Source: DASRJG01 sp964647625 (GTDB lineage: Bacteria; Acidobacteriota; Polarisedimenticolia; Polarisedimenticolales; DASRJG01). Taken from it: 64,000 nucleotides of DNA. Position 1 is the stretch's first letter. Every line of letters starts with the position of its first letter. Positions 24,488 to 32,645 of the stretch are shown piece by piece. The translations under genes were made by a program, and so were the position numbers. The notes under the pieces are model-generated. The model saw only the letters and a program-made list of their open reading frames with translations, was not told the DNA's origin and made no database searches. The stretch lies in contig CAZYHZ010000003.1 in the NCBI GenBank assembly GCA_964647625.1, positions 62,001 through 126,000 of the forward strand. Direction: 5' to 3'.

Positions 24488-26989
24488 ATGCAGCCAGGCA
24501 ACGGACAAGGTCTGCCGGCCAGCTTACTGAACGGCCGGCTCGAAGGTCTGTCGGTCCCCGACCTTCTCTGGAACATCTGTCGCCGTCACGCGACCGGCGT
24601 CCTGCACGTATCGACGCGCGGCATCACGAAGAAGGTCTACATCGACTCCGGAAAGATCATCTTCGCCGGGTCCGGCGACATGGCGGACCGTCTCGGGAAC
24701 CTGTTGCTGCGGGACGGGCTGATCACGCTCGATCAGCTCGAGGCCGCGAACCTCCAGCTCTCCGGCGGCAAGAGGCTCGGCACCATCCTCGTCGACGCGG
24801 GGCATCTGACGCCGGAGCACCTCGTCCGCGGCGTCCTGGCCCAGGTCAAGAACATCGTCCTGTCGTTGTTCCCGCTCGAAGAGGGGGACTACGCCTTCGC
24901 GGAAGGCCCGCTGCCCACGGACGAGGTCATCACCCTCAACATCAAGACGGCGGAGATCCTGCTCCAGGGGATCCGGCAGGTGCGCTCGTTCTCCCGCATC
25001 CGGAGAAGCGTCGGTCCGCCATCGACCCGGTTCCGGCTGGATCCCGCCTGGCGATCGATCGTCGAGGGCCTCGACGTCCGGGAGGGCGAGCGGCTGCTCC
25101 TTCAGCGGCTCGACGAATCGCGCGCGCGGGGCATCTCGGTCGAGGCGCTCTGCCGCGAGGTCTTCCTCTCGAACTTCGAGATCTACCAGGCTCTTTGGGC
25201 GCTGCTCGTGCTCGGCGCGCTCGATCACGTCGACCGGGAGCAACCCGCGGGTGCCGACGGGGCGATCTCGGCAGTCCTTCGCGCGACCCTTCCGGAGATC
25301 CTGGTCCGCCTGTCTCGCGGCCGCGTCACGGGTGTCCTGCACATGGCCCGCGGGCACGTCGAGCGCTCGCTGCACATCCGGGACGGCCAGTGCATCTTCG
25401 CCACGTCGAACAGCGTCGACGACGGGCTTCTGGCCCATTTGCTGCGGCGCGGTGTGATCTCGCTCTCCGATCGGGAGGAGACCGCGCGGCGGCTCCTGTC
25501 GAACAAGCGCGTGGGCGCCATCCTCGTCGAGATGGGCGTCATCGACGAGGGCGACCTCAAGTCGGCGGTGACCGAGCAGATCTCCGAGATCGTGTTCGAC
25601 ACCTTCCGCTGGGACCAGGGCGACTTCCAGTTCCGCGAGGGCGACCTGCCGACGGCCGAGGTCATCACCCTCCAGCGGACCGTCGAAGACCTCGTGTTCG
25701 CGGGAGTCCGCCGCATCACGTCGTGGCCGCGGGTGCGCGAGGGCTGCGGGGGCTTGGGCGCGCGGCTCGTGCTGCGGCCCGAGTATCTCGAGATCCTGGA
25801 CAACACGACCATCGGGCCCGAGGAGTGGGAGCTGATCTCGCTGCTCAAGTCGCCCAAGACGCTTCTCGAGATCTGCCGCGAGAGCATGCTCGGAGACTTC
25901 CGGTCGTGCCAGATCCTGTGGGCGCTCCGGCTGCTCGGAGGCGTCGGCGAGGCGCCTGTCGAGGTTTCGATCGACTCCGCCCTGGGCACGCTCGAAGCTC
26001 CGGCCGCACGGCCGGCGCCGATCGAGGAGCCTCGGGCCGAAGCACCGGTTGCGGACGCGCCCGTCGCCGCGGAAGGGGCCGCCCAGGAGCACCTCGAGGA
26101 GCCTGCCGAGGAGCCGAGCGAGCCGCCGGCCCCGCTTCCGCTCTCGGAAGTCGACGATACCGCCGAGGTCATCAGCGAGCCGTGGCGGCTGGCCGCCGAG
26201 CGCGCGCCGGAAGCGCCCGAGCAGGACTGGCATGCGCCCGAGCCGCAGGAACCCGTCCGCGAGGAGCTGACCTTGGACTCCCCTGCGGATGCGACCCTCT
26301 ACATCCCGCGCGAGACGGTCGAAGCCGCGCTCCGGGCGTCGGAGACGCCCCCCGTGAGATTCGAGCTCGAGCATCCGGGCGTCGGCGTCGAAGACACGAA
26401 CGTGGACATGCATCCCGAGCCGGCGGAAACAGAGCTCGAGGCTCCGGCGGAATCACCGGAAGTGGAGCCGGTAGAAGCCTTTGATCCGGTGCCGATGGAG
26501 GTCGAAGCGCCGTTGCAGGATCCCGGCCGGACCATGCAGGTCCCGCGCGAGACGATTGACGCGCTTTTTGCCGAGCCAATTCCGGCCGCCGAGGAAGCTC
26601 CGAAAGCCGAGACTCCGAAGGCGCCCGAGCCGCCGCCGCTTCCGCCGTTCGAGCCGCCCGCCTCTCTCGACGCGTCGATCGCGAGCTTCAACGCCCGGCA
26701 CGTCATGCTGTTCCGCGCGCTGCGCGTCGAGATCGGCGCCGGGGCCGCGAACTTCGTCCGGTCGTGCCGCGGCATGCTGCATCCGGTCCACGCCGACATG
26801 TTCGCCGCGACCGAGCTGCGATTCGACGGCTCGTGGGACCCCGAGGGTCTGAAACAGGCGGTGATCCACTATCGGGTCGCCGACGCACCTGAGGCGTTCG
26901 GCAAGCTCCTCGACGGCGAGCTTCAGCGTCTGCGGGCGCATCTGGGCGAGTCCCGCATCGCGGCTCTGGCCGCCCACCTCTCCGACTGA
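24488..26989 (+). CDS. Large protein with two DUF4388 (PATAN-like) domains
   Basis: The 833-residue cytoplasmic protein contains two DUF4388-type domains, about 14-165 and 265-405. Each has a GRLEGL/GRVTGVL opening, IDSGKIIFAGS or IRDGQCIFATS, a helical LGxILV segment and the closing DEVITLNIKTAEILLQGIR or AEVITLQRTVEDLVFAGVR. Winged-helix-like segments follow each. Then comes a 250-residue Pro/Glu/Ala linker holding two copies of a TLYIPRETVEAAL/TMQVPRETIDALF motif, and a C-terminal helical domain. DUF4388 proteins occur in signalling and gliding-related systems of deltaproteobacteria and relatives; this one's function is unknown. ATG 24488 is the first start in frame. Confidence 0.85.
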   Translation: MQPGNGQGLPASLLNGRLEGLSVPDLLWNICRRHATGVLHVSTRGITKKVYIDSGKIIFAGSGDMADRLGNLLLRDGLITLDQLEAANLQLSGGKRLGTILVDAGHLTPEHLVRGVLAQVKNIVLSLFPLEEGDYAFAEGPLPTDEVITLNIKTAEILLQGIRQVRSFSRIRRSVGPPSTRFRLDPAWRSIVEGLDVREGERLLLQRLDESRARGISVEALCREVFLSNFEIYQALWALLVLGALDHVDREQPAGADGAISAVLRATLPEILVRLSRGRVTGVLHMARGHVERSLHIRDGQCIFATSNSVDDGLLAHLLRRGVISLSDREETARRLLSNKRVGAILVEMGVIDEGDLKSAVTEQISEIVFDTFRWDQGDFQFREGDLPTAEVITLQRTVEDLVFAGVRRITSWPRVREGCGGLGARLVLRPEYLEILDNTTIGPEEWELISLLKSPKTLLEICRESMLGDFRSCQILWALRLLGGVGEAPVEVSIDSALGTLEAPAARPAPIEEPRAEAPVADAPVAAEGAAQEHLEEPAEEPSEPPAPLPLSEVDDTAEVISEPWRLAAERAPEAPEQDWHAPEPQEPVREELTLDSPADATLYIPRETVEAALRASETPPVRFELEHPGVGVEDTNVDMHPEPAETELEAPAESPEVEPVEAFDPVPMEVEAPLQDPGRTMQVPRETIDALFAEPIPAAEEAPKAETPKAPEPPPLPPFEPPASLDASIASFNARHVMLFRALRVEIGAGAANFVRSCRGMLHPVHADMFAATELRFDGSWDPEGLKQAVIHYRVADAPEAFGKLLDGELQRLRAHLGESRIAALAAHLSD

Positions 26990-27000
26990 GCTCGCCGGCG

Positions 27001-27241
27001 AGTCCGCCCATACGGGGACATTCGACTTTTTCCTTCAAATTCAAATTCGAGCGAACCGAACTGTCACTCTCGGCACGTTCGGCGTTGTGCAGCTTGATTC
27101 GCCGCGCCGCGGTCGCTCAACTGGTCGAGCGGCCTCTCCGAGACGGACCAATCGCTCTCCCGGAGCACCGTCACATGAAACATCGGCCCGCCCGAGTTTG
27201 AATCTACAGGAAAAAGACGAATGTCCCCTTATGGGCGGACT
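27001..27241. repeat. Inverted-repeat element A (MITE-like, GGGGACA ends)
   Basis: The gap between the DUF4388 gene and lapA (26990-27253) is almost exactly filled by this 241-bp element. Its ends, 27001-27034 and 27208-27241, are inverted repeats of 34 bp with two mismatches and contain GGGGACATTCG. The interior is GC-rich and clearly related to element B at 35655-35884 (shared TGTCACTC, CGGCACG, ATTCGCCGCGCCGC, CGAGCGGCC). No transposase is encoded. Such ends resemble those mobilised by REP-associated IS200-like transposases, by memory and inference. It starts 12 bp after one stop codon and ends 12 bp before the other. Confidence 0.85.
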
Positions 27242-27253
27242 GGCGGCGATCGA

Positions 27254-27703
27254 TCAGACCGCGCGGCCGCCGGTGTAGGGGTCGTCCTCGTCCGAATCAT
27301 CGGAGTGATACACCGGTGCGCTGGCGGGATCGGTGTCGGGCTCGGCGCCGGCAGCGACCGCCACGAGCGCGTCTTCCTTGTCGTCGATGAACGCCGCCGA
27401 CTCGGGCTCGCGCCGGCCCGCAATGGGCTGCGTGCGGATGAAGTTGAGCTCGGTTTCGAGCCTGCGGATCTCGCGCGAGAGCTGCCGGTTGCGGAAGCGG
27501 ACGACGGCGCCGTCGACGACGCCGATGATCCCGACGGACACGATGCCCGACAGCGCCGAGAGGAAGACGACCGACCACAGCGGGACGTCGGGGTAGGTCG
27601 TCTGCCACAGGGTGATCTTCGTCAGCGTCTCGAGGTTGGTCATCGAGAAGCCGATCAGCGCGAGCAGCAGCGAGAGGAACACGACGATCAGAAGGAAGCG
27701 CAT
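27254..27703 (-). CDS. LapA-domain membrane protein (DUF1049)
   Basis: The 149-residue protein has two N-terminal membrane helices (RFLLIVVFLSLLLALIGFSMTN and PLWSVVFLSALSGIVSVGIIGVV) joined by a short loop, followed by a coiled coil (RFRNRQLSREIRRLETELN) and an acidic disordered tail. This is the LapA/YciS layout; in Escherichia coli LapA-LapB regulates LpxC stability and LPS assembly. Being last in the Kdo operon (4 bp after kdsC) supports an envelope role. No LapB-like protein is adjacent, though a small TPR protein lies at 22.7 kb. Confidence 0.8.
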   Translation of the reverse strand: MRFLLIVVFLSLLLALIGFSMTNLETLTKITLWQTTYPDVPLWSVVFLSALSGIVSVGIIGVVDGAVVRFRNRQLSREIRRLETELNFIRTQPIAGRREPESAAFIDDKEDALVAVAAGAEPDTDPASAPVYHSDDSDEDDPYTGGRAV

Positions 27704-27706
27704 GGC

Positions 27707-28246
27707 TCACTCCCTGAGATAAGCGGCCGAGGCGTCGTCCCAGCGTCCCTGCGCGCGGAGAATGAGGTCGACCACCTCGCGCACGATCCCGCGCCCGCCC
27801 TCGGCCTGTCCGACGTAGTGAGCGTAGGGGAACACCTCGGGATCGGAGTCGGCCGGACACACCGCCAGTCCGCAGCGGCGAAACGCGGCCACGTCGACGA
27901 TGTCGTCGCCGACGAAGCAGATCTGATCGAGCGCCAGGCCGCGCCGGCGCGCGATCTCCGCGACGCACGCGCCCTTGGCGGAGATTTTCTGATGGATCTC
28001 GACGTAGTCGAGCTCCTTCGCGCGGGCCTCGACGGTGTCCGAATGTCGTCCCGAGACGACGCCGAATTCGAGCCGCGCGCTCTGGCCCAGGCGCACGGCG
28101 AGCCCGTCCCGGGCGTGGTACGCGCGCGCGTCTCCGCCGCCTGCGACGACGATGATCCGTCCATCGGTCATCACGCCGTCCGCATCCATGAGGATCAAGC
28201 GGATCTTCCGCGCGCGCTCGATCACGGCCGGGGGAATCGACGTCAT
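27707..28246 (-). CDS. kdsC: 3-deoxy-D-manno-octulosonate 8-phosphate phosphatase
   Basis: The 179-residue HAD-family protein shows RLILMDADGVMTDGRI with the nucleophile/acid Asp pair, the KdsC-specific FHARDGLAVRL-like AYHARDGLAVRLG, VVSGRHSDTVEARAKEL and the metal-binding CFVGDDIVDVAA. It removes the phosphate of Kdo-8-phosphate to give Kdo. It is small and uncapped, as in tetrameric KdsC. It lies 13 bp downstream of kdsD and 3 bp upstream of lapA in the Kdo operon. Confidence 0.93.
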   Translation of the reverse strand: MTSIPPAVIERARKIRLILMDADGVMTDGRIIVVAGGGDARAYHARDGLAVRLGQSARLEFGVVSGRHSDTVEARAKELDYVEIHQKISAKGACVAEIARRRGLALDQICFVGDDIVDVAAFRRCGLAVCPADSDPEVFPYAHYVGQAEGGRGIVREVVDLILRAQGRWDDASAAYLRE

Positions 28247-28259
28247 GGTCGCGCCCCCA

Positions 28260-29216
28260 TCAGAAGAGCTGCGTGCGCCAGAGATCGTGAATTTGAACCA
28301 CGCCGGCGAGCGCTCCCCGGCCGTCGACGACGGCGAGCGAGGTGATCTTCTTGTCTTCCAGGGTCCGCAGCGCCTCCGCGGCGAGCGATTCTTCCCGGAT
28401 CGTGATCGGCTTGGTCGTCATCGCGGAGGCGACGTCCCCGGACATGGGCCGGTCGGTCTTGAGCATCAGCCGCCGCAGATCGCCGTCGGTCAGGATGCCG
28501 ACGAGGCGCCCGGAATCGTCGGTGACACAGGTCATGCCGAGCCCCTTCCGGGTCATTTCGGCGACGGCCTCCGCCATCGTGGCGGTCGATGAAACCCTGG
28601 GAACGGTGTCGCCGCGGCGCATCAGCTCGCCGACGGTGAGCACCTTGCGGCCCAGCCTGCCGCCGGGATGCATGCGCGCGAAGTCCTTGGCGGTGAACCC
28701 ACGCCGCTCGTAGCAGGCGACGGCCAGAGCATCGCCCATCGCGAGCGCCGCGGTCGTCGAGGCGGTCGGAGCGAGATCGAGCGCGCACGCTTCGCGGGCC
28801 ACGGCAACGTCGATGTTCACGTCGGCGTGGCGCGCGAGCGTCGAATCCGGCCGGCCGGTGAACGCGATGATCGGGACGCCGACGCGCCGGATCAGCTCGT
28901 AGCACCGAACCAGCTCTTCGGTCTCTCCGGAGTTCGACACGGCGAGAACGACGTCGCCTTGAACCAGCAACCCGATGTCGCCGTGGACCGCCTCGGCCGG
29001 GTGGAGGAAATACGCCGGCGTTCCCGTCGACGAGAGGGTCGCCGCGATCTTCTGACAGACGATCCCCGACTTTCCCATCCCCGTGACCACGACACGGCCC
29101 TTGCATCCGACGAGAAGCTCGACGGCGCGGTCGAACCCGGAATCGAGCCGCGCCGCGAGCCCGGCCACGGCCTCCGATTCGATGCCGAGCACGCGGGCTG
29201 CGATCTCGCGGGACAT
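28260..29216 (-). CDS. kdsD: D-arabinose 5-phosphate isomerase (KpsF/GutQ family)
   Basis: The 318-residue protein has an N-terminal SIS domain (RVVVTGMGKSGIVCQKIAATLSSTGTPAYFLHPAEAVHGD; AVSNSGETEEL) and two C-terminal CBS domains (VPRVSSTATMAEAVAEM ... VGILTDGDLRR; MTTKPITIREESLAAEALRTLEDKKI). It converts ribulose 5-phosphate to arabinose 5-phosphate, the first step of Kdo synthesis. The ATG at 29216 starts the usual MSREIAARVL; longer in-frame extensions run into kdsA. It is 20 bp downstream of kdsA. Confidence 0.95.
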   Translation of the reverse strand: MSREIAARVLGIESEAVAGLAARLDSGFDRAVELLVGCKGRVVVTGMGKSGIVCQKIAATLSSTGTPAYFLHPAEAVHGDIGLLVQGDVVLAVSNSGETEELVRCYELIRRVGVPIIAFTGRPDSTLARHADVNIDVAVAREACALDLAPTASTTAALAMGDALAVACYERRGFTAKDFARMHPGGRLGRKVLTVGELMRRGDTVPRVSSTATMAEAVAEMTRKGLGMTCVTDDSGRLVGILTDGDLRRLMLKTDRPMSGDVASAMTTKPITIREESLAAEALRTLEDKKITSLAVVDGRGALAGVVQIHDLWRTQLF

Positions 29217-29236
29217 GCCGGGGATGATAACAGTCC

Positions 29237-30079
29237 TCAACGGGCGGTCGGGTGCTCCCGCGAGGCGCGATCGATGGCGAGGATCCCGTCGAGAATTCGC
29301 GGAAGCTCGTCGAGTGGAAGCTGGCTCGGCCCGTCGCACGGCGCGTTTTTCGGGTCGTCGTGGACCTCGAAGAACAGCGCATCGACGCCGACCGCGACCG
29401 CCGCGCGCGCGAGAGGGGCGATGAACTCGCGCTCGCCGCCGGAGGCGGAACCTGCGCCGGACGGGAGCTGGATCGAGTGCGTCGCATCGAAGCAGACCGG
29501 AACCCCCAAGCGCCGCATTCTCGGGAGGGACCGGAAGTCGACGACCAGGTTGTTGTACCCGAAGGTCGCCCCGCGCTCGGTGAGCATCACGTTGTCGTTG
29601 CCGGCGCTTCGGACCTTGTCGACGGCGTGGCCTAAGTCCCACGGAGCGAGGAACTGCCCCTTCTTCACGTTGACCGCGCGGCCGGTCTTCGCGGCGGCGG
29701 TCAGCATGTCGGTTTGCCGCGAGAGCATCGCCGGCACCTGGATCAGATCGACGACCGCGGCCAGGGCTTGAGCCTGGTCGGGTGTGTGGAAGTCCGTCGT
29801 CACGGGAAGGCCGGTGTCCGCCTTGACGCGCGCCAAGATCTTCAGGCCGGTCGTAAGCCCGACGCCGCGAAAGGATGCCGCCGAGGTGCGGTTCGCCTTG
29901 TCGAACGACGACTTGTAGACGAGGGGCACGCCCCGCGACCGGGCGATCTCCCCGAGCGCTCGCGCCATGGACAGAGCGTGCGCCTCGCTCTCGATCGAGT
30001 CGGGGCCCGCGATGAGAAGGAGCGGCGCTCCTTCTCCGGCGGAAAGACCGTCAGCGATGCGGATGCGCCGTGACGGCAT
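29237..30079 (-). CDS. kdsA: 2-dehydro-3-deoxyphosphooctonate aldolase (Kdo-8-P synthase)
   Basis: The 280-residue TIM barrel contains LIAGPDSIESE, VYKSSFDKANRTSAASFRGVGL, TTDFHTPDQA, IQVPAMLSRQTDML, NVKKGQFLAPWD and CFDATHSIQLPSG, all hallmarks of KdsA. It condenses arabinose 5-phosphate with phosphoenolpyruvate. FDATHSIQ carries Asp-Ala-Thr-His rather than the Asp-Cys/Asn-Pro signatures I associate with some subtypes; metal dependence cannot be settled by eye. The ATG overlaps the 3' end of pyrG by 29 bp, indicating tight coupling. Confidence 0.95.
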   Translation of the reverse strand: MPSRRIRIADGLSAGEGAPLLLIAGPDSIESEAHALSMARALGEIARSRGVPLVYKSSFDKANRTSAASFRGVGLTTGLKILARVKADTGLPVTTDFHTPDQAQALAAVVDLIQVPAMLSRQTDMLTAAAKTGRAVNVKKGQFLAPWDLGHAVDKVRSAGNDNVMLTERGATFGYNNLVVDFRSLPRMRRLGVPVCFDATHSIQLPSGAGSASGGEREFIAPLARAAVAVGVDALFFEVHDDPKNAPCDGPSQLPLDELPRILDGILAIDRASREHPTAR

Positions 30080-31724
30080 CTTGGTCCTGGAAGGAGACGC
30101 CGGAGCGGCGCGCCTGCTTGTGGCGGTAAGCGGCCGCGACGAACTCGCGGAACAGCGGGTGCGGGGCGAGCGGGCGTGATTTGTATTCGGGGTGGAACTG
30201 GCACGCGAGGAACCACGGGTGCCCGGCGTACTCGACGATCTCGACGAACTTGCCGTCGGGGGACAACCCCGACACCTTCATCCCTGCGGCTTCGAGCTGC
30301 GGCAGATACTGCTGGTTGACCTCGTACCGGTGCCGGTGGCGATCGATCGCGACCTCGTCGCCGTAGGCTTGGCGGGCGAGCGAGCCTTCGGCCAGGCGCG
30401 CCGGGTAGGCCCCGAGACGCATCGTCCCGCCGAGATCGTCGACGCCGAGCAGATCGCGCAGTTTGTAGATGACCTTGTGCGGCGTCCCTTCGTTGAACTC
30501 GGTCGAGTCGGCGCCGGCCAGCTTCGCGAGGTTGCGCGCGCACTCGATCACCGCGCACTGCAGCCCCAGGCAGATCCCGAAGAACGGGACCTTCTGCTCG
30601 CGCGCGTGCCGAATCGCCTCGATCATGCCGGCGACGCCGCGGATGCCGAAGCCCCCGGGCACGAGAATGCCGTCCACGCGCGACAGCTCGGATTCGAGCT
30701 TGCCGTTCGCCATCTCTTCGGCCTCGATCCACTTCAGGCGGACCTTGAGGCCGGAGGCCGTCCCGCCGTGGAGCAGCGCTTCGTTCAGGGACTTGTACGA
30801 GTCCTCGTAGCTGACGTACTTGCCGACGATGCCGATCGTCACGTCGTCGACGGGATGCTGGATCTTTTGGACGAGGTCTTCCCAATCCTTCAAGGACTTG
30901 CGGCGGTACGGCAGGTCGAGAAGCTTCATGATGATCTCGTCGATCCCCTCGGCCGACAGGGCCAGCGGCACCTCGTAGATCGTCTCCACGTCGCGGGCGG
31001 AGATCACCGCGTCCTCGGAGATATTGCAGAAGAGGGCGATCTTGCGCTTGACCTCAGGCGGGATCACGCGGTCGCAGCGGCACAGCAGGATGTCGGGCTG
31101 GATGCCGATCGCGCGCAGCTCGCGCACGGAGTGCTGCGTCGGCTTGGTCTTCAGCTCGCCCGACGCGCCGATCCACGGCACGAGCGTCAGGTGCACGAAC
31201 GCGGCGTTGTTGCGCCCGACGTCGAGCCGGAGCTGCCGGATCGCCTCGAGGAACGGAAGCGACTCGATGTCGCCCACGGTCCCGCCGACTTCCACGATCT
31301 GGATCTCGTGGTTCTCGGAGACGCGCAGGATGAATTCCTTGATCTCGTCGGTGATGTGCGGGATGACCTGGACCGTGGCGCCGAGGTAATCGCCGCGGCG
31401 CTCCTTCTCGATCACGCTCTGATAGATCTTGCCCGTCGTGAAGTTCGAGTTGCGGTCGGCGGTCATCGAGGTGAACCGCTCGTAGTGCCCGAGATCGAGA
31501 TCGGTCTCGGTGCCGTCTTCGGTGACGAACACCTCTCCGTGCTGGAACGGGCTCATCGTGCCCGGGTCGACGTTGATGTACGGATCGAGCTTCTGGAGGG
31601 TCACCTTGAACCCGCGGCCTTCGAGGATGCGTCCGATCGACGCAGCGGCCAGCCCCTTGCCCAGCGAGGAGACGACGCCGCCGGTGACGAAGATGTACTT
31701 GGTGGTCCTCTTGGCTTTCATCAT
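30051..31724 (-). CDS. pyrG: CTP synthase
   Basis: The 557-residue protein has the synthetase domain (KYIFVTGGVVSSLGKGLAAASIG; DPYINVDPGTMSPFQHGEVFVTEDGTETDLDLGHYERF) and a C-terminal class I glutamine amidotransferase (LVPGGFGIRG; PFFGICLGLQCAVIE with the catalytic Cys; QFHPEYKSRP). It makes CTP from UTP, ATP and glutamine. Its place between kdsB and kdsA makes sense: KdsB consumes CTP to activate Kdo. Two tandem ATG codons (31724 and 31721) are possible starts; the first overlaps kdsB by 4 bp. Confidence 0.97.
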   Translation of the reverse strand: MMKAKRTTKYIFVTGGVVSSLGKGLAAASIGRILEGRGFKVTLQKLDPYINVDPGTMSPFQHGEVFVTEDGTETDLDLGHYERFTSMTADRNSNFTTGKIYQSVIEKERRGDYLGATVQVIPHITDEIKEFILRVSENHEIQIVEVGGTVGDIESLPFLEAIRQLRLDVGRNNAAFVHLTLVPWIGASGELKTKPTQHSVRELRAIGIQPDILLCRCDRVIPPEVKRKIALFCNISEDAVISARDVETIYEVPLALSAEGIDEIIMKLLDLPYRRKSLKDWEDLVQKIQHPVDDVTIGIVGKYVSYEDSYKSLNEALLHGGTASGLKVRLKWIEAEEMANGKLESELSRVDGILVPGGFGIRGVAGMIEAIRHAREQKVPFFGICLGLQCAVIECARNLAKLAGADSTEFNEGTPHKVIYKLRDLLGVDDLGGTMRLGAYPARLAEGSLARQAYGDEVAIDRHRHRYEVNQQYLPQLEAAGMKVSGLSPDGKFVEIVEYAGHPWFLACQFHPEYKSRPLAPHPLFREFVAAAYRHKQARRSGVSFQDQDAVTAHPHR

Positions 31725-32512
31725 CGGGTCAGCTCCTGCAAACGCGCGGCGGCGCGGGCGAGATCGGAGGGGGTGTCGACGGCGATCGAACGGAAGTCGG
31801 AGGCGAGGACGCGGATCCGGATGCCGGCCTGGAGGGCGCGCAGCTGCTCGAGCCCTTCGTCCATCTCGAGGGGAGACGGGGGCATCGCGGTCAGCGCGAC
31901 CAGCGTTTCCGGCCGGTAGGCGTAGATCCCTTGATGCTTCCAGTAGCCCGCGAGCCCGGACGGACGCGCCCGCAGCGCCTCGCGAAAGTCGGCTTCGAGC
32001 TTGGTCGCGGCGCCGCGGTGGTAGGGGATCGGAGAGCGCGAGAAATAGAGCGCCGACCCGTCGGCTGCGGTGACGACCTTCACCGCGGAAGGATCGAACA
32101 GCTCGGCCACCGCGTGAAGCCGCTCGGCGAGCGTCGCCATCGCGAGGGCCGGCTCGCCGTCGAAGGCGGCGGCGAGGCGGGCCAGGGCCGTCGACGTGAC
32201 GAACGGCTCGTCCCCCTGGATGTTCACGACGACGTCGAACGATTCATCGAGGCGGCGGACGACCTCGGCCGCGCGGTCGGTGCCGGAGGCGTGATCGGCG
32301 GAGGTCAGCATCGCCTCGGCACCGATCGCGCGGCAGGCATCGACGATGCGCGCGTCTTCGGTCGCGACGACGACACGGGACAGCCTCGGGCATGAATGCG
32401 CCGCCGACCACACGGCGCCGAGGAGGGTTCCGTTTCCGAGGGGAGCGAGGGGTTTGCCGGGGAACCGGGTCGAGGCGTAGCGGGCTGGGATGACGCCCAG
32501 GGCACGCAACAT
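31721..32512 (-). CDS. kdsB: CMP-Kdo synthetase
   Basis: The 263-residue nucleotidyltransferase shows VIPARYASTRFPGKPLAPLGN, VVNIQGDEPFV, YFSRSPIPYHR and KHQGIYAYRPETL, the KdsB signatures. It activates Kdo with CTP to CMP-Kdo for transfer to lipid A. It is the first gene of the operon kdsB-pyrG-kdsA-kdsD-kdsC-lapA. A TTGTGA-17-TAGGAT promoter lies 49-77 bp upstream of the ATG. Confidence 0.96.
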   Translation of the reverse strand: MLRALGVIPARYASTRFPGKPLAPLGNGTLLGAVWSAAHSCPRLSRVVVATEDARIVDACRAIGAEAMLTSADHASGTDRAAEVVRRLDESFDVVVNIQGDEPFVTSTALARLAAAFDGEPALAMATLAERLHAVAELFDPSAVKVVTAADGSALYFSRSPIPYHRGAATKLEADFREALRARPSGLAGYWKHQGIYAYRPETLVALTAMPPSPLEMDEGLEQLRALQAGIRIRVLASDFRSIAVDTPSDLARAAARLQELTR

Positions 32513-32560
32513 CGGGACTCCGTGTCGCGCGTCGAGGATGTACGACCGCAGCGACGTGGC

Positions 32561-32589
32561 ATCCTAGCAAAGCGTCGTGCGGATCACAA
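32561..32589 (-). promoter_or_regulatory. Promoter of the Kdo operon
   Basis: On the minus strand TTGTGA (32584-32589), 17 nt, TAGGAT (32561-32566). It is back to back with the pepT promoter. No operator-like palindrome stands out in the 133-bp divergent gap. Confidence 0.45.
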
Positions 32590-32595
32590 GGGATC

Positions 32596-32624
32596 TTGCG
32601 AGCCGCAGCACCCGCCTGTAGCGT
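32596..32624 (+). promoter_or_regulatory. Promoter of pepT
   Basis: TTGCGA (32596-32601), 17 nt, TAGCGT (32619-32624); then a GAGGTGAG ribosome site before the ATG at 32646. Moderate match to consensus. Confidence 0.45.
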
Positions 32625-32645
32625 TGCGCCTTCACGAGGTGAGCC

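Noticed and set aside
26990..27000. Separate terminator directly after the DUF4388 gene
   Set aside because: No stem-loop with a T-run is present; any stop would come from element A.
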